Made by a program: the position numbers and the translations under genes. From NCBI RefSeq assembly GCF_014280875.1, contig NZ_JACLAL010000001.1:682001-746000 (forward strand): a stretch of DNA of 64,000 bases, given 5' to 3'. The first letter of the stretch is position 1. Each line of letters starts with the position of its first letter. Of the stretch, positions 36,973-45,434 are shown in pieces. The notes beneath the pieces were generated by a model that had not been told where the DNA came from, did no database searches, and was given only the letters and a program-made list of their open reading frames with translations. Source of the stretch: Paenirhizobium daejeonense (GTDB lineage Bacteria > Pseudomonadota > Alphaproteobacteria > Rhizobiales > Rhizobiaceae).

Positions 36973-37316
36973 CCGTGCGTGACCGAGTTGGAGAATGCAT
37001 TCATCACGATTACACCAGCCACGATCAGGCCGATGCCGGTCATCGCCGCCGGATCGAGCGACTGCTTGAACACAAAGACGCTGATGAGGGCTGTGAGGAT
37101 GATGCCGAGGCCGCCCCACATTGCATAGGCGATGCCGAGTGGCATGCCTTTGAGCGCCTGTGACAAAAGATAGAACGACACGGCATAAAGCGCGACCATG
37201 GCCACGGTCGGCCCAAGCTTGGTGAACTGGGCGGATTTTTGCAGGAAAGTCGTGCCGATTACTTCGCAGATGATTGCGCCGGCAAGTGAGCTGTAGGCAA
37301 GGACAACGGGATTCAT
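36969..37316 (-). CDS. SMR-family small multidrug-resistance transporter (EmrE/SugE-like)
   Basis: 115 residues with four TM helices. The catalytic membrane Glu is in the first helix (AGAIICEVIGTTFL), with the SMR signature GLGIILTALISVFVFKQ. It exports cationic drugs or guanidinium-like compounds by proton antiport, usually as a dimer. The ATG at 37316 is chosen because the probable transcription start lies near 37341, which excludes the ATG at 37346. It leads the SMR-tetR operon. Confidence 0.88.
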   Translation of the reverse strand: MNPVVLAYSSLAGAIICEVIGTTFLQKSAQFTKLGPTVAMVALYAVSFYLLSQALKGMPLGIAYAMWGGLGIILTALISVFVFKQSLDPAAMTGIGLIVAGVIVMNAFSNSVTHG

Positions 37317-37347
37317 GGATGGATGGATCTCACATTTGGTTGCCATA

Positions 37348-37376
37348 AGGATACCGTCTGGTCGGTATCTTTTCAA
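37348..37376 (-). promoter_or_regulatory. SMR-tetR promoter with TetR operator in the spacer
   Basis: On the minus strand TTGAAA (37376-37371) and TATCCT (37353-37348) are separated by exactly 17 bases. The spacer plus edges form the inverted repeat GATACCG-N6-CGGTATC (37350-37369). A TetR dimer here would block RNA polymerase, which supports autoregulation by the linked tetR. Confidence 0.65.
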
Positions 37377-37420
37377 GATGTGACCATGAGTGAGTACGGA
37401 AAGGGCGGGCAATGCTAGTC

Positions 37421-38101
37421 TTAAATAGGAAACATGGCGGCGAATCGCCGTTCGCCTTCGGGGGTGAAATGGATGACCCGGCTTCCTGTTTCCCGGCGGG
37501 CAAGGCCGGCATCGAGAAAATGGGAAAGCAGCGCCCGCCCGAGGGAGCCGGAGAGATGCGTGCGCCGCTCGCTCCAGTCGAGGCAGGCTCGGCAAATGGG
37601 CCGCCTGAGCGCTTTGAGCATGTCGACGTCTATGCCATGACCGGTAACCATCTTCTCCCCCGCCTCGGTCAGTTGCGGATGCTCCTCGTCGCCCGCGATG
37701 GCGCCGGTTGCGCGCAGGCTGTCGAGCATACGAACGCCATAGTCTCCGGCAAGGTGATCGTAGCAGATCCGCGCCTTGCGTAGTGCCGGTTCCTTCGGTC
37801 CCGTCCGGTGTCGGAGGTGACCGCGGCTCGCCGCAAATCCCATCAGGCTTTCGATCAGGGCTCCGACGCCGGCATCGGCAAAGGTGAAATAGCGGTGGCG
37901 GCCCTGCTTGCGCTGGCGGATCAGGCCGCCTTCCTCAAGCTTGGCTAGGTGCGAGCTTGCCGTCTGCAGGGTGATTCCGGCCGCGCCGGCAAGCTCCGTC
38001 GCCGTCAGCGCGCCGCCTCCCATGAGAGACAGCAGCATATTGGCGCGGGCGGGGTCGCCGATCAGGGCGGCGATGCGGGCAATGTCCGGTCCCTCTTTCA
38101 T
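37421..38101 (-). CDS. ArsR-family winged-helix regulator with extended C-terminus
   Basis: 226 residues, about twice a minimal ArsR. The winged helix is at about residues 1-90 (LTATELAGAAGITLQTASSHLAKLEEGGLI, then RKQGRHRYFTF); the C-terminal half carries a Cys-rich stretch (RPICRACLDW). It is divergent from the NIPSNAP-monooxygenase pair (72 bp between starts), a likely target. ATG at 38101; the long upstream frame overlaps those genes on the opposite strand. Confidence 0.88.
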   Translation of the reverse strand: MKEGPDIARIAALIGDPARANMLLSLMGGGALTATELAGAAGITLQTASSHLAKLEEGGLIRQRKQGRHRYFTFADAGVGALIESLMGFAASRGHLRHRTGPKEPALRKARICYDHLAGDYGVRMLDSLRATGAIAGDEEHPQLTEAGEKMVTGHGIDVDMLKALRRPICRACLDWSERRTHLSGSLGRALLSHFLDAGLARRETGSRVIHFTPEGERRFAAMFPI

Positions 38102-38173
38102 ACTTCGATCGTAACCGAAGCATACCGTGCCGGCAATATGGCAGAAGGAGGTAGGAAGCAAAGGAGAATGCCA

Positions 38174-38503
38174 ATGATTACCTGTGTCATCCGATACGAG
38201 ATCGATCCCTTCGCCAAGGAGGAATTCGCCACCTATGCCCGCAACTGGGGCGAGGCCATTCCGCGCTGCGGAGCCGATCTCGTCGGATACTTCGCCCCGC
38301 ATGAGGGCTCCTCGACCACCGCCTATGGCATCTATCATCTGGAGAGCCTTGCGGAATACGAAGCCTATCGAGCCCGGCTGGCCGAGGATCCCCTTGGACG
38401 GGAAAACTACCAGTTCGCCGCGAGCGAAAAATTCATCATCCGCGAGGATCGCCTGTTCCTGAAATGCGTGTCCACGCCTCATGCCGCGAGGGCGGTGCGG
38501 TGA
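38174..38503 (+). CDS. NIPSNAP family protein
   Basis: 109 residues with the ferredoxin-like dimeric alpha+beta barrel (MITCVIRYEIDPFAKEEF, then LVGYFAPHEG). AAGGAG lies 7 bases before the ATG at 38174; an ATG at 38168 is too near it. Function unknown. Its stop overlaps the next gene's GTG (GTGA). Confidence 0.85.
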   Translation: MITCVIRYEIDPFAKEEFATYARNWGEAIPRCGADLVGYFAPHEGSSTTAYGIYHLESLAEYEAYRARLAEDPLGRENYQFAASEKFIIREDRLFLKCVSTPHAARAVR

Positions 38504-38850
38504 TTGCCGTGATTTTCGAGGTCGTGCCGACATCCGGCGCGCGTGACGTCTATCTCGATATCGCGGCGGAGTTGAAGCCTCGCCTTGAGGACATTGATGG
38601 CTTCCTCTCCATTGAGCGTTTCGAGAGTCTCTCCATGCCGGGAAAGATCCTGTCCCTTTCCTTCTGGCGGGACGAAAAGGCAGTGGCGCGCTGGCGCAAT
38701 CTTCCCGAACATCGCGCCGCCCAGCGGGCTGGAAGGGAAGGTGTCTTTGCCGACTATCGGCTTCGGGTCGCGCATGTCCTGCGAGACTACGGTCTCGACC
38801 GGCGCGACGAGGCGCCGGTGCACAGCAGGGCAATCCATTCCGCATCGTGA
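38500..38850 (+). CDS. antibiotic biosynthesis monooxygenase (ABM) domain protein
   Basis: 116 residues of the dimeric alpha+beta barrel ABM type (VIFEVVPTSGARDVYLDI, then FLSIERFES and SLSFWRDEKAVARW). GTG at 38500 overlaps the NIPSNAP stop (GTGA), so the two fold-related proteins are made together and may form a heteromer. Substrate unknown; YgiN-type quinol or haem-degrading members are relatives. Confidence 0.8.
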   Translation: MIAVIFEVVPTSGARDVYLDIAAELKPRLEDIDGFLSIERFESLSMPGKILSLSFWRDEKAVARWRNLPEHRAAQRAGREGVFADYRLRVAHVLRDYGLDRRDEAPVHSRAIHSAS

Positions 38851-38851
38851 T

Positions 38852-38958
38852 CTAAAGCATGTCGCGCAAAAGTGTGCAGCGGTTTTGCGATAACGGCATG
38901 CGAAAAATCAAAGACTTAAAGCGTGGGAGCAAATCTGAAAGATCGCGACGCGCTTTAG
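38852..38958. repeat. RIME1-like dispersed intergenic element
   Basis: 107 bases bounded by CTAAAGC and GCTTTAG. Inside are two palindromic units: the first has CGCAAAA/TTTTGCG arms flanked by GCATG/CATGC, and the second pairs TAAAGCG-type arms with CGCGCTTTA. Size and two-palindrome structure match the RIME1 element of rhizobia. It starts 2 bases after the ABM stop, and the N-terminal part of an open frame leading into bioR is only this repeat. Confidence 0.7.
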
Positions 38959-38989
38959 GCACCCGGCTTGCCTCGACAAGCCGGGTGCC
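38958..38989 (+). other. 13-bp perfect hairpin just upstream of bioR
   Basis: GGCACCCGGCTTG and CAAGCCGGGTGCC enclose a 6-base loop; the right arm ends 7 bases before the bioR ATG at 38997. There is no T-run. It could end the upstream transcript by structure or hold the bioR ribosome-binding region. Confidence 0.5.
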
Positions 38990-38996
38990 GCCGACT

Positions 38997-39677
38997 ATGC
39001 ATGTCCGCATGCAGAAAGATCAGGACGATACGATTGCGAGCCGCATCAGTCGGGCCCTTGCCGAGCGCATCATCCATGGCGAGCTCGTGCCAGGCTCCCG
39101 TCTCGCCCAGGACCACATTGCCGAGGAATTCGGAGCGAGCCATGTGCCGGTGCGCGAAGCCTTCCGTCGTCTCGAAGCGCAGGGCCTCGTCATCAGCCTG
39201 CCGCGCCGTGGCGTGCGTGTAGCCTCCTTCGACCTGAAGCAGGTGCGCGAAGTCGCGGAGATGCGGGCGGCTCTCGAGGTTCTCGCTCTCAGGCATGCCA
39301 TGCCCAACATGACGCCTGATGTGCTCGATGCCGCCGAGCGGGCGGCGAGCGATGCCGATGCCGCAAGAGATGTGCAGACCTGGGAAGAGGCGAACCGTCG
39401 CTTCCATCGCCTGATTGTCTCCACCTGCGACATGCCGCGCCTGCTCGCTGTCATCGACGACCTGCATGCAGTCAGCGCCCGTTTTCTCTTCATCGCCTGG
39501 CGGGCGGGCTGGGAAGCCCGCACCGACCACGACCACCGCGCCATCCTTTCCGCGCTCCGTCAGGGCAGGGCGTCCGATGCCTGTGCCATTCTTGAGCGGC
39601 ACGTGCAGTGGATCGGCCGCGCTCCCATGCCGAAGACCGGTGCCCGCGAGGACGAAGGTTTCGCCATTGTTGGCTAA
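38997..39677 (+). CDS. bioR: GntR-family biotin regulator BioR
   Basis: 226 residues: N-terminal GntR winged helix (ALAERIIHGELVPGSRLAQ, then HVPVREAFRRLEAQGLV) and an FCD-type helical C-terminal domain (about 95-215). The BioR assignment rests on context: the canonical BioR box TTATAGATAA begins 4 bases after its stop, two more boxes precede bioY, and bioY is the next gene. BioR represses biotin synthesis or uptake genes of alphaproteobacteria when biotin is sufficient. ATG at 38997 or 39009; no strong ribosome site for either. Confidence 0.78.
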   Translation: MHVRMQKDQDDTIASRISRALAERIIHGELVPGSRLAQDHIAEEFGASHVPVREAFRRLEAQGLVISLPRRGVRVASFDLKQVREVAEMRAALEVLALRHAMPNMTPDVLDAAERAASDADAARDVQTWEEANRRFHRLIVSTCDMPRLLAVIDDLHAVSARFLFIAWRAGWEARTDHDHRAILSALRQGRASDACAILERHVQWIGRAPMPKTGAREDEGFAIVG

Positions 39678-39680
39678 AAA

Positions 39681-39690
39681 TTATAGATAA
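39681..39690. promoter_or_regulatory. BioR box 1 (TTATAGATAA)
   Basis: Exact match, on the complementary strand, to the published BioR consensus TTATMKATAA. It lies 4 bases after the bioR stop and 207 bases before bioY. Confidence 0.8.
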
Positions 39691-39844
39691 AATTTGAAGT
39701 CAATTTTGATCCGACCATGATATTGTATTTGACGGATTTTTTTGTTTTTCAGGATCTCTTTTCTCTGGTTGAGGGTCGCTTTCCCGCTGAGAAGATTTCT
39801 GTCTCTCGTATGCGGGCGATCTTCTTGGCTTGTTTGGAATCAAA

Positions 39845-39854
39845 AAATAGATAA
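39845..39854. promoter_or_regulatory. BioR box 2, imperfect (AAATAGATAA)
   Basis: Eight of ten bases match the BioR consensus. It overlaps a possible -10 (TAGATA) lying 17 bases after TTGGCT at 39825-39830, so binding would block that promoter. Confidence 0.5.
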
Positions 39855-39874
39855 AAATTCTCGCGTGAAGAAAA

Positions 39875-39884
39875 TTATCTATAA
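39875..39884. promoter_or_regulatory. BioR box 3 (TTATCTATAA)
   Basis: Exact BioR consensus, 13 bases before the bioY ATG. It is the clearest operator for repression of bioY. Confidence 0.85.
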
Positions 39885-39897
39885 AATGGAGATCCAG

Positions 39898-40476
39898 ATG
39901 GCTTCCTCTTCTTCCATGACCGGTCGCTTCGACCCGTTCGGCATCGCTGCGCGTCCGGCGGCTGTTCGGGCCGCCCTTGTTCTTGCCGGCACCGCTGTGC
40001 TTGCGCTTGCCTCGCAGATTTCGGTGCCGATGGTGCCGGTTCCGATCACCATGCAGACCTTCGCGATCACCATGATCGGCGTGCTCTATGGCTGGCGTCT
40101 CGGTGCCGCAACCGTCCTGGCTTGGCTCGGCGAGGCTGCCATCGGGCTGCCGGTGCTGGCGAATGGCACCGGCGGGCTTGCACCGTTCATGGGGCCGACC
40201 GCCGGTTATCTAGTATCTTTCCCGATCATCGCAGCGCTTGTCGGCTTTCTGGCTGAGAAGGGCTGGACGGGACAGCGCGTGGCGCTCAGCTTTTCCGCAC
40301 ACGCTCTCGCCAACCTGCTTTGCCTTGCCATCGGCGGCGCATGGCTGATGGCTCTTCTCGGTGTGGAAAAGGGGCTCGTCCTTGGTGTGACGCCCTTCAT
40401 CCTCGGGGCCGTCCTGAAGTCGGCTCTGGCTGCTGCCGTTCTCATGGCGATCGGACGTCGTTTCGTCAGGAACTGA
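39898..40476 (+). CDS. bioY: biotin transporter BioY (S component)
   Basis: 192-residue membrane protein with about six TM segments. The BioY family pattern is clear: SVPMVPVPITMQTFAI, LGAATVLAWLGEAAIGLPV and FMGPTAGYLVSFPIIAALVGFLAE. It binds biotin and works alone or with EcfA/EcfT subunits, which are not seen here. ATG at 39898 follows GGAG by 6 bases; the frame stays open to 39742 but that run contains the BioR boxes. Confidence 0.94.
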   Translation: MASSSSMTGRFDPFGIAARPAAVRAALVLAGTAVLALASQISVPMVPVPITMQTFAITMIGVLYGWRLGAATVLAWLGEAAIGLPVLANGTGGLAPFMGPTAGYLVSFPIIAALVGFLAEKGWTGQRVALSFSAHALANLLCLAIGGAWLMALLGVEKGLVLGVTPFILGAVLKSALAAAVLMAIGRRFVRN

Positions 40477-40478
40477 AG

Positions 40479-40901
40479 GTGGCGATCCGCCTCAGGCCTC
40501 ATCACCTTCTGTGCATGCTGACATTCGTCGGCAGGGGATATTCGCCGCGTTTCACCGCCAATTACGAGGTGTTGGCGCGGCGACTTTCCCGAGGCGAAAC
40601 CATCATCCTCGTGGAGGGGCCGGACGATATCTGTGCCCCTCTGCTGGAAGACGAGAACGTTCCCCATTGCCTCGGCGAGAGCGTCTGCGGTCGCGATGCC
40701 GAAGCGCTTGCCGCGGTCTCGCACCTGCTCGGACGCCCCCTGTCTGTCGGCTCCTCGATCGTGCCCGGCCCGAGCCTGTTCAGAAAGCTTCGCCTTCACT
40801 TTTCATCCGGCGGGCTTCGCGCCGCCTGTGCCGGGTGCGAGTGGGGGAGCCTTTGCGATCATGTTGCGGAAGGCGGATACCGCGAGGTGCGTATCCGTTG
40901 A
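40479..40901 (+). CDS. DUF1284 cysteine-rich protein
   Basis: 140 residues. The family core begins IRLRPHHLLCMLTFVGRGYS. Seven Cys are visible, in HHLLCML, DDICAPL, PHCLGESVCGRD and AACAGCEWGSLC, which suggests an iron-sulfur or metal site; this is inference from Cys number and spacing. GTG at 40479 starts 3 bases after the bioY stop, so it is probably in the BioR-controlled transcript. Confidence 0.82.
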   Translation: MAIRLRPHHLLCMLTFVGRGYSPRFTANYEVLARRLSRGETIILVEGPDDICAPLLEDENVPHCLGESVCGRDAEALAAVSHLLGRPLSVGSSIVPGPSLFRKLRLHFSSGGLRAACAGCEWGSLCDHVAEGGYREVRIR

Positions 40902-40904
40902 TTT

Positions 40905-42199
<1,295 letters not shown>

Positions 42200-42325
42200 T
42201 CCCCCGCCGAATACCGGCGGCGGGTCGAGGTTTTGAACCGGACGATCCACCAGCTTTTGATAGCCGCGACCCGATTTCCAGAATTCTCCGGCCGGTTAAG
42301 TACCTCTAGTCCCGGCAGGAGACCT

Positions 42326-42362
42326 TGACGCCCGGTGTGCCACGCACCGGGCGTCATTTCAT
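42326..42362 (+). terminator. rho-independent terminator of ccrM
   Basis: TGACGCCCGGTG/CACCGGGCGTCA, perfect 12-bp stem with a 7-base loop, followed by TTTCATTT. It lies about 125 bases after the ccrM stop. Confidence 0.8.
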
Positions 42363-42366
42363 TTGA

Positions 42367-42729
42367 TCAAACCTTGTAGTCGGTCACATCGACCGAGATG
42401 ATCCTACCGTCTGCGTTGAATGTTATCGTTTCCTCGCCGAAGCGGATGAGGGGTTCACCGGTCTGCGCATTGGTAGCCTTCAGGCGCCAGACCGAGCGTG
42501 CGGCCGATGGCGAGACGATTTCGATCAGTTCGTCGGTTGCGACCTGATCCGGATATGTTTCGAAATAGCGGCGAAAGGCTGCCATGATATCAGGCTTGCC
42601 CTTCAGTCCGCCGACCTTGACCGAACCATAGACCGCATCCTCGGCAAAGAAGTCGTCGATTGTGTCGAAGTCGAGTGCGTTGATGGCTTCGTGAAAAACA
42701 CGCACTGCATGGGCCGGGTCGAAACTCAC
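42367..42729 (-). CDS. NTF2-like (SnoaL-type) nuclear-transport-factor fold protein
   Basis: 120 residues with a cone-shaped NTF2 fold pattern (AVRVFHEAINALDFDTIDDFF, then FGEETITFNADGRII). Members include isomerases and aldol enzymes as well as binding proteins; no function assigned. GTG at 42729 follows AAGGA by 7 bases; a TTG at 42750 is an alternative. Confidence 0.75.
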   Translation of the reverse strand: MSFDPAHAVRVFHEAINALDFDTIDDFFAEDAVYGSVKVGGLKGKPDIMAAFRRYFETYPDQVATDELIEIVSPSAARSVWRLKATNAQTGEPLIRFGEETITFNADGRIISVDVTDYKV

Positions 42730-42839
42730 GCAAGATTCCTTTCTGTGCAAACCGGGATCAATGGCCCGGTTCTAGCCCTGAAAGGCTATTGACGGAAAGA
42801 CAGCTACAGGCAAGTTTTGCTTTATATGAATATTCGGAA

Positions 42840-43003
42840 ATAAGAACGGACGGGGAGGAGGGTTCCCAACCGCAACGACACAGTCGGAAAGTTCGCTGCC
42901 GCGAGCTTTTATTGGCTCGTGTCTACAGTCCAATTCGGCCGCGCTAGCGGTTGGACTGGCGCAGGATGGGAACCGCCAGTCCCGCCTGCGCCAGAACTTT
43001 TTT
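42840..43003 (+). ncRNA. candidate structured small RNA with intrinsic terminator
   Basis: No plus-strand gene lies upstream (ccrM has its own terminator at 42326), yet this stretch folds into three hairpins ending in a strong plus-strand terminator. Hairpin 1: GACAC/GTGTC (42877-42923) around an inner CGAGC/GCTCG. Hairpin 2: AGTCCAA/TTGGACT (42927-42957) around CCGC/GCGG. Hairpin 3: CTGGCGCAGG/CCTGCGCCAG with inner GGG/CCC, then six T. GGACTGGCG and CGCCAGTCC offer an alternative pairing. TTGACG lies at 42789, but I see no clear -10, so the 5' end is a guess. Confidence 0.45.
42956..43003 (+). terminator. intrinsic terminator of the candidate small RNA
   Basis: 10-bp stem CTGGCGCAGG/CCTGCGCCAG with an inner GGG/CCC pair, followed by AACTTTTTT. 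The minus strand shows no T tail, so it is directional and belongs to a plus-strand transcript. Confidence 0.7.
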
Positions 43004-43042
43004 GCGATCTTTTCTGCAAGGCACGGGTAGGGCGCCAAACCC

Positions 43043-44098
43043 TCAGGCTATTTCAGCCTTCAGCGTCGCCATGTCGATCACGAACCGGTATTTGATATCG
43101 CGATGTTCCATGCGGGCAAAGGCCATGTTGATGTCCTGCATCGCAATCGTCTCGGTGTCGGGAAGGATCTGACGTTCGGCGCAGAATTTCAGAAGTTCTA
43201 TCGTCTCGGCTATGCCCCCGACGATGGATACGGAAATCTGCTTTCTGCCTCGCAATAGGGATTCCGGTCTTATCGTGCCATGGCTGCCCAGACTTCCGAT
43301 GATGACGAGCGAGCCTTCGAGGCTCAGAAGGTCGAGGTAAATGGAAAGGTCGTGGGGGACCGGGATCGTGTCGAGAATATAATCGAGATGGCCCGACGCA
43401 TCCGCCATGGCCTGCTCGTCGGAGATGAGAACCACATTTGTTGCCCCGAGTTTCCGTGCATCCTCGATTTTGGTCGGCGATGATGTGATGACTGTGACCT
43501 GCGCGCCGAGCGCCACCGCAAGCTTGACCGCGATATGTCCGACGCCGCCTAGGCCGACGATGCCTACGCGGCTGCCAGCGCCGATCTCCCAACGGCGCAG
43601 TGGCGACCAGCCGGCAATGCCGGCGCACAGCAGCGGCGCTGCGCGGTTCACCGCAAGGCCTTGGGGAAGGCGTATCACGAACTCTTCCGATACGACGATG
43701 CCGGTTGAATACCCGCCATAGGTTACTTCGCCACTTACCCGGTCACGGCTGTTGTAGGTCAAGGTAGGACGGTTGAGGCAATATTGCTCCTCGCCAGCGG
43801 CGCAGTGGGCACATTCGAGGCAGGCATCGACGATGGGGCCGACGGCGACGATATCTCCCGGCCTGAATTTTCGTACCGAACCACCCACGGCAAGAACCCT
43901 GCCGATGATTTCCTGGCCGGGAACAACGGGATACACGGTGTTTTGCCAGTCGTTTCTGGCATGGTGGAGGTCGGAGTGGCAGACGCCGCAATAGAGGATG
44001 TCGATTTCCACATCCTCCGGTCTCGGTTTGCGCCGGTCGAATGTCCACCCGATCATCGAGCCGCCTACTTCGGATGCGGCATAGCCCTTCGCAATCAT
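43043..44098 (-). CDS. zinc-dependent NAD(P) alcohol dehydrogenase (YahK/cinnamyl-type)
   Basis: 351 residues, medium-chain dehydrogenase. Catalytic-zinc ligands are in GVCHSDLHHARNDW (Cys and nearby) and GQEIIG (near residue 65); the structural-zinc loop is CLECAHCAAGEEQYC, four Cys complete. The cofactor-binding motif is GLGGVGHIAVKLA (about residue 180). ATG at 44098 follows GGAGGC. It stands 157 bases downstream of the MarR gene on the same strand. Confidence 0.92.
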   Translation of the reverse strand: MIAKGYAASEVGGSMIGWTFDRRKPRPEDVEIDILYCGVCHSDLHHARNDWQNTVYPVVPGQEIIGRVLAVGGSVRKFRPGDIVAVGPIVDACLECAHCAAGEEQYCLNRPTLTYNSRDRVSGEVTYGGYSTGIVVSEEFVIRLPQGLAVNRAAPLLCAGIAGWSPLRRWEIGAGSRVGIVGLGGVGHIAVKLAVALGAQVTVITSSPTKIEDARKLGATNVVLISDEQAMADASGHLDYILDTIPVPHDLSIYLDLLSLEGSLVIIGSLGSHGTIRPESLLRGRKQISVSIVGGIAETIELLKFCAERQILPDTETIAMQDINMAFARMEHRDIKYRFVIDMATLKAEIA

Positions 44099-44242
44099 CG
44101 ATAGCCTCCAACGCGTGGTGGAACTGAACAACAGTTCTCCCGCCACGAACGGCATTCCGGTGGCGGATGATACCGGAATGCCGGGCTCGGTGGGGGACGA
44201 ACCGGTCACTCAAAAAGCGACCTGTTTATAACTATACGGATT

Positions 44243-44255
44243 ACGAAGTGTTCGT
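44243..44255. promoter_or_regulatory. palindrome ACGAA-GTG-TTCGT, candidate MarR operator
   Basis: Perfect 5+3+5 inverted repeat directly after the marR-type stop codon and about 145 bases before the alcohol dehydrogenase start. MarR dimers bind sites of this size; control of the dehydrogenase is inferred. Confidence 0.4.
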
Positions 44256-44717
44256 CTATCGAATTTTTGCGTCGCGGCGAAGAGACTGTGCGTTCTCCGC
44301 AATCTGCTCCATAAGATCGATGTAGATGTCGCGATCGCCGGACTTCAGGGATTCCAGCACCGCCTCACAGCTTGCTCGTTTGGCGGCCGTAATGCGATCC
44401 TGCAACTGCTGTCCCAGCGGTGTGAGCTGAAGTCGGACGGTACGCCTGTTTTCCTCACACCGCCGACGCACGATCAGGCCTTTGCGGACGAGACGGTCAA
44501 CGACGGTGGTGGCTGTCGAAAGAGGCGAGGAGAGTTCGTTGGCGACATCGCCCATGGTGCAGTCAGGATAGGCGCCGACGAATGCGATGACCGATAGATC
44601 GGAGAGGTTGAGGCTGGAATAGGGTGTGTCTGCCATGATCTGGCATTCGACCTTGAACAGCGGCGCCATGCGGCGCAGGCATTCCCAAAGTCGTTCCGCG
44701 TCTTCCGGCCTGACCAT
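44256..44717 (-). CDS. MarR family regulator
   Basis: 153 residues with the winged helix DCTMGDVANELSSPLSTATTVVDRLVRKGLI (about 55-85) and the wing VRRRCEENRRTVRLQLT. It stands directly upstream of the dehydrogenase on the same strand, suggesting joint control. Confidence 0.88.
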   Translation of the reverse strand: MVRPEDAERLWECLRRMAPLFKVECQIMADTPYSSLNLSDLSVIAFVGAYPDCTMGDVANELSSPLSTATTVVDRLVRKGLIVRRRCEENRRTVRLQLTPLGQQLQDRITAAKRASCEAVLESLKSGDRDIYIDLMEQIAENAQSLRRDAKIR

Positions 44718-44819
44718 TTTCTTCTTTTACCCCATTATCTTGCCACCCCGATTTGGGGTGGTCGTCTATCGTGGCGCGGTTGCTAAACTGAGGCAACCGG
44801 CGAAATCTGGCCTTTCGGG

Positions 44820-45431
44820 TCAGTGTGTGACGCCGAAGCTGGCGAGGTCACTTTTCAGCTGCTCGGCGCCGATGAACTGCACGGCCTGCCAGCCGGAGGC
44901 CTGTGCGCCTTCGACATTTTCCATCACATCATCAATGAAGAGCGTCGCCGATGGTTCCAGCCCGAAATCCGCTGCATGGCACTGGTAGATCTCGACATCC
45001 GGCTTGATGAGGCCGATCTCGCCGGAAACGGTAACGCCGCGAGGAAGGTTCAGAAAGGGAAAGATTTCGCGCGCTTCCCTGAAGGTGTCAGCGGCGAAGT
45101 TGGTCAGCATCGTAACGTCGCGGCCTGCATCGACGAGGGACGTCAGTATCTCGACACTATCCTGGTAGGCGTAGGGAACCATGGCGCGCCAGTTCTTGCG
45201 GAACGCACGGATATCGGCTTCGCGATCGGGGAAGCGGGTAATGAGCTCTGCCTCCGCATCGGCCCAGCTTCTTCCACGGTCCTGTTCCAGATTCCAGGCG
45301 CTGGTGCAGACATTGGAGAAAAACCAGCGGCGCTCCGCCTCGTCGGGGATGATCTTCGAATATGGGAGGTTGGGGTCGTAATGGATCAGGACCTTGCCGA
45401 TGTCGAAGACGATGTGGCGGATGGCGGACAT
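44820..45431 (-). CDS. HAD-family hydrolase (YihX/haloacid-dehalogenase-like)
   Basis: 203 residues. Motif I is VFDIGKVLIHYD, so the nucleophile is the first Asp; position 3 is Gly-Lys instead of the usual Asp-Gly-V(L), as in YihX-type phosphatases. Motif II MLTNFAAD, motif III Lys in GLIKPDVE, motif IV FIDDVMEN. Probable sugar-phosphate or related phosphatase. It follows mutY by 3 bases. Confidence 0.85.
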   Translation of the reverse strand: MSAIRHIVFDIGKVLIHYDPNLPYSKIIPDEAERRWFFSNVCTSAWNLEQDRGRSWADAEAELITRFPDREADIRAFRKNWRAMVPYAYQDSVEILTSLVDAGRDVTMLTNFAADTFREAREIFPFLNLPRGVTVSGEIGLIKPDVEIYQCHAADFGLEPSATLFIDDVMENVEGAQASGWQAVQFIGAEQLKSDLASFGVTH

Positions 45432-45434
45432 GCA

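Noticed and set aside
38859..38996. N-terminal extension of the bioR frame.
   Set aside because: The extra codons are the RIME1-like repeat and the hairpin, not protein sequence.
42840..43003. Reading the structured region as 6S RNA, 4.5S RNA or tmRNA.
   Set aside because: None of the diagnostic sequences is present: no long rod with a central bulge, no GGAAGCAGCA-type loop and no tRNA-like end.
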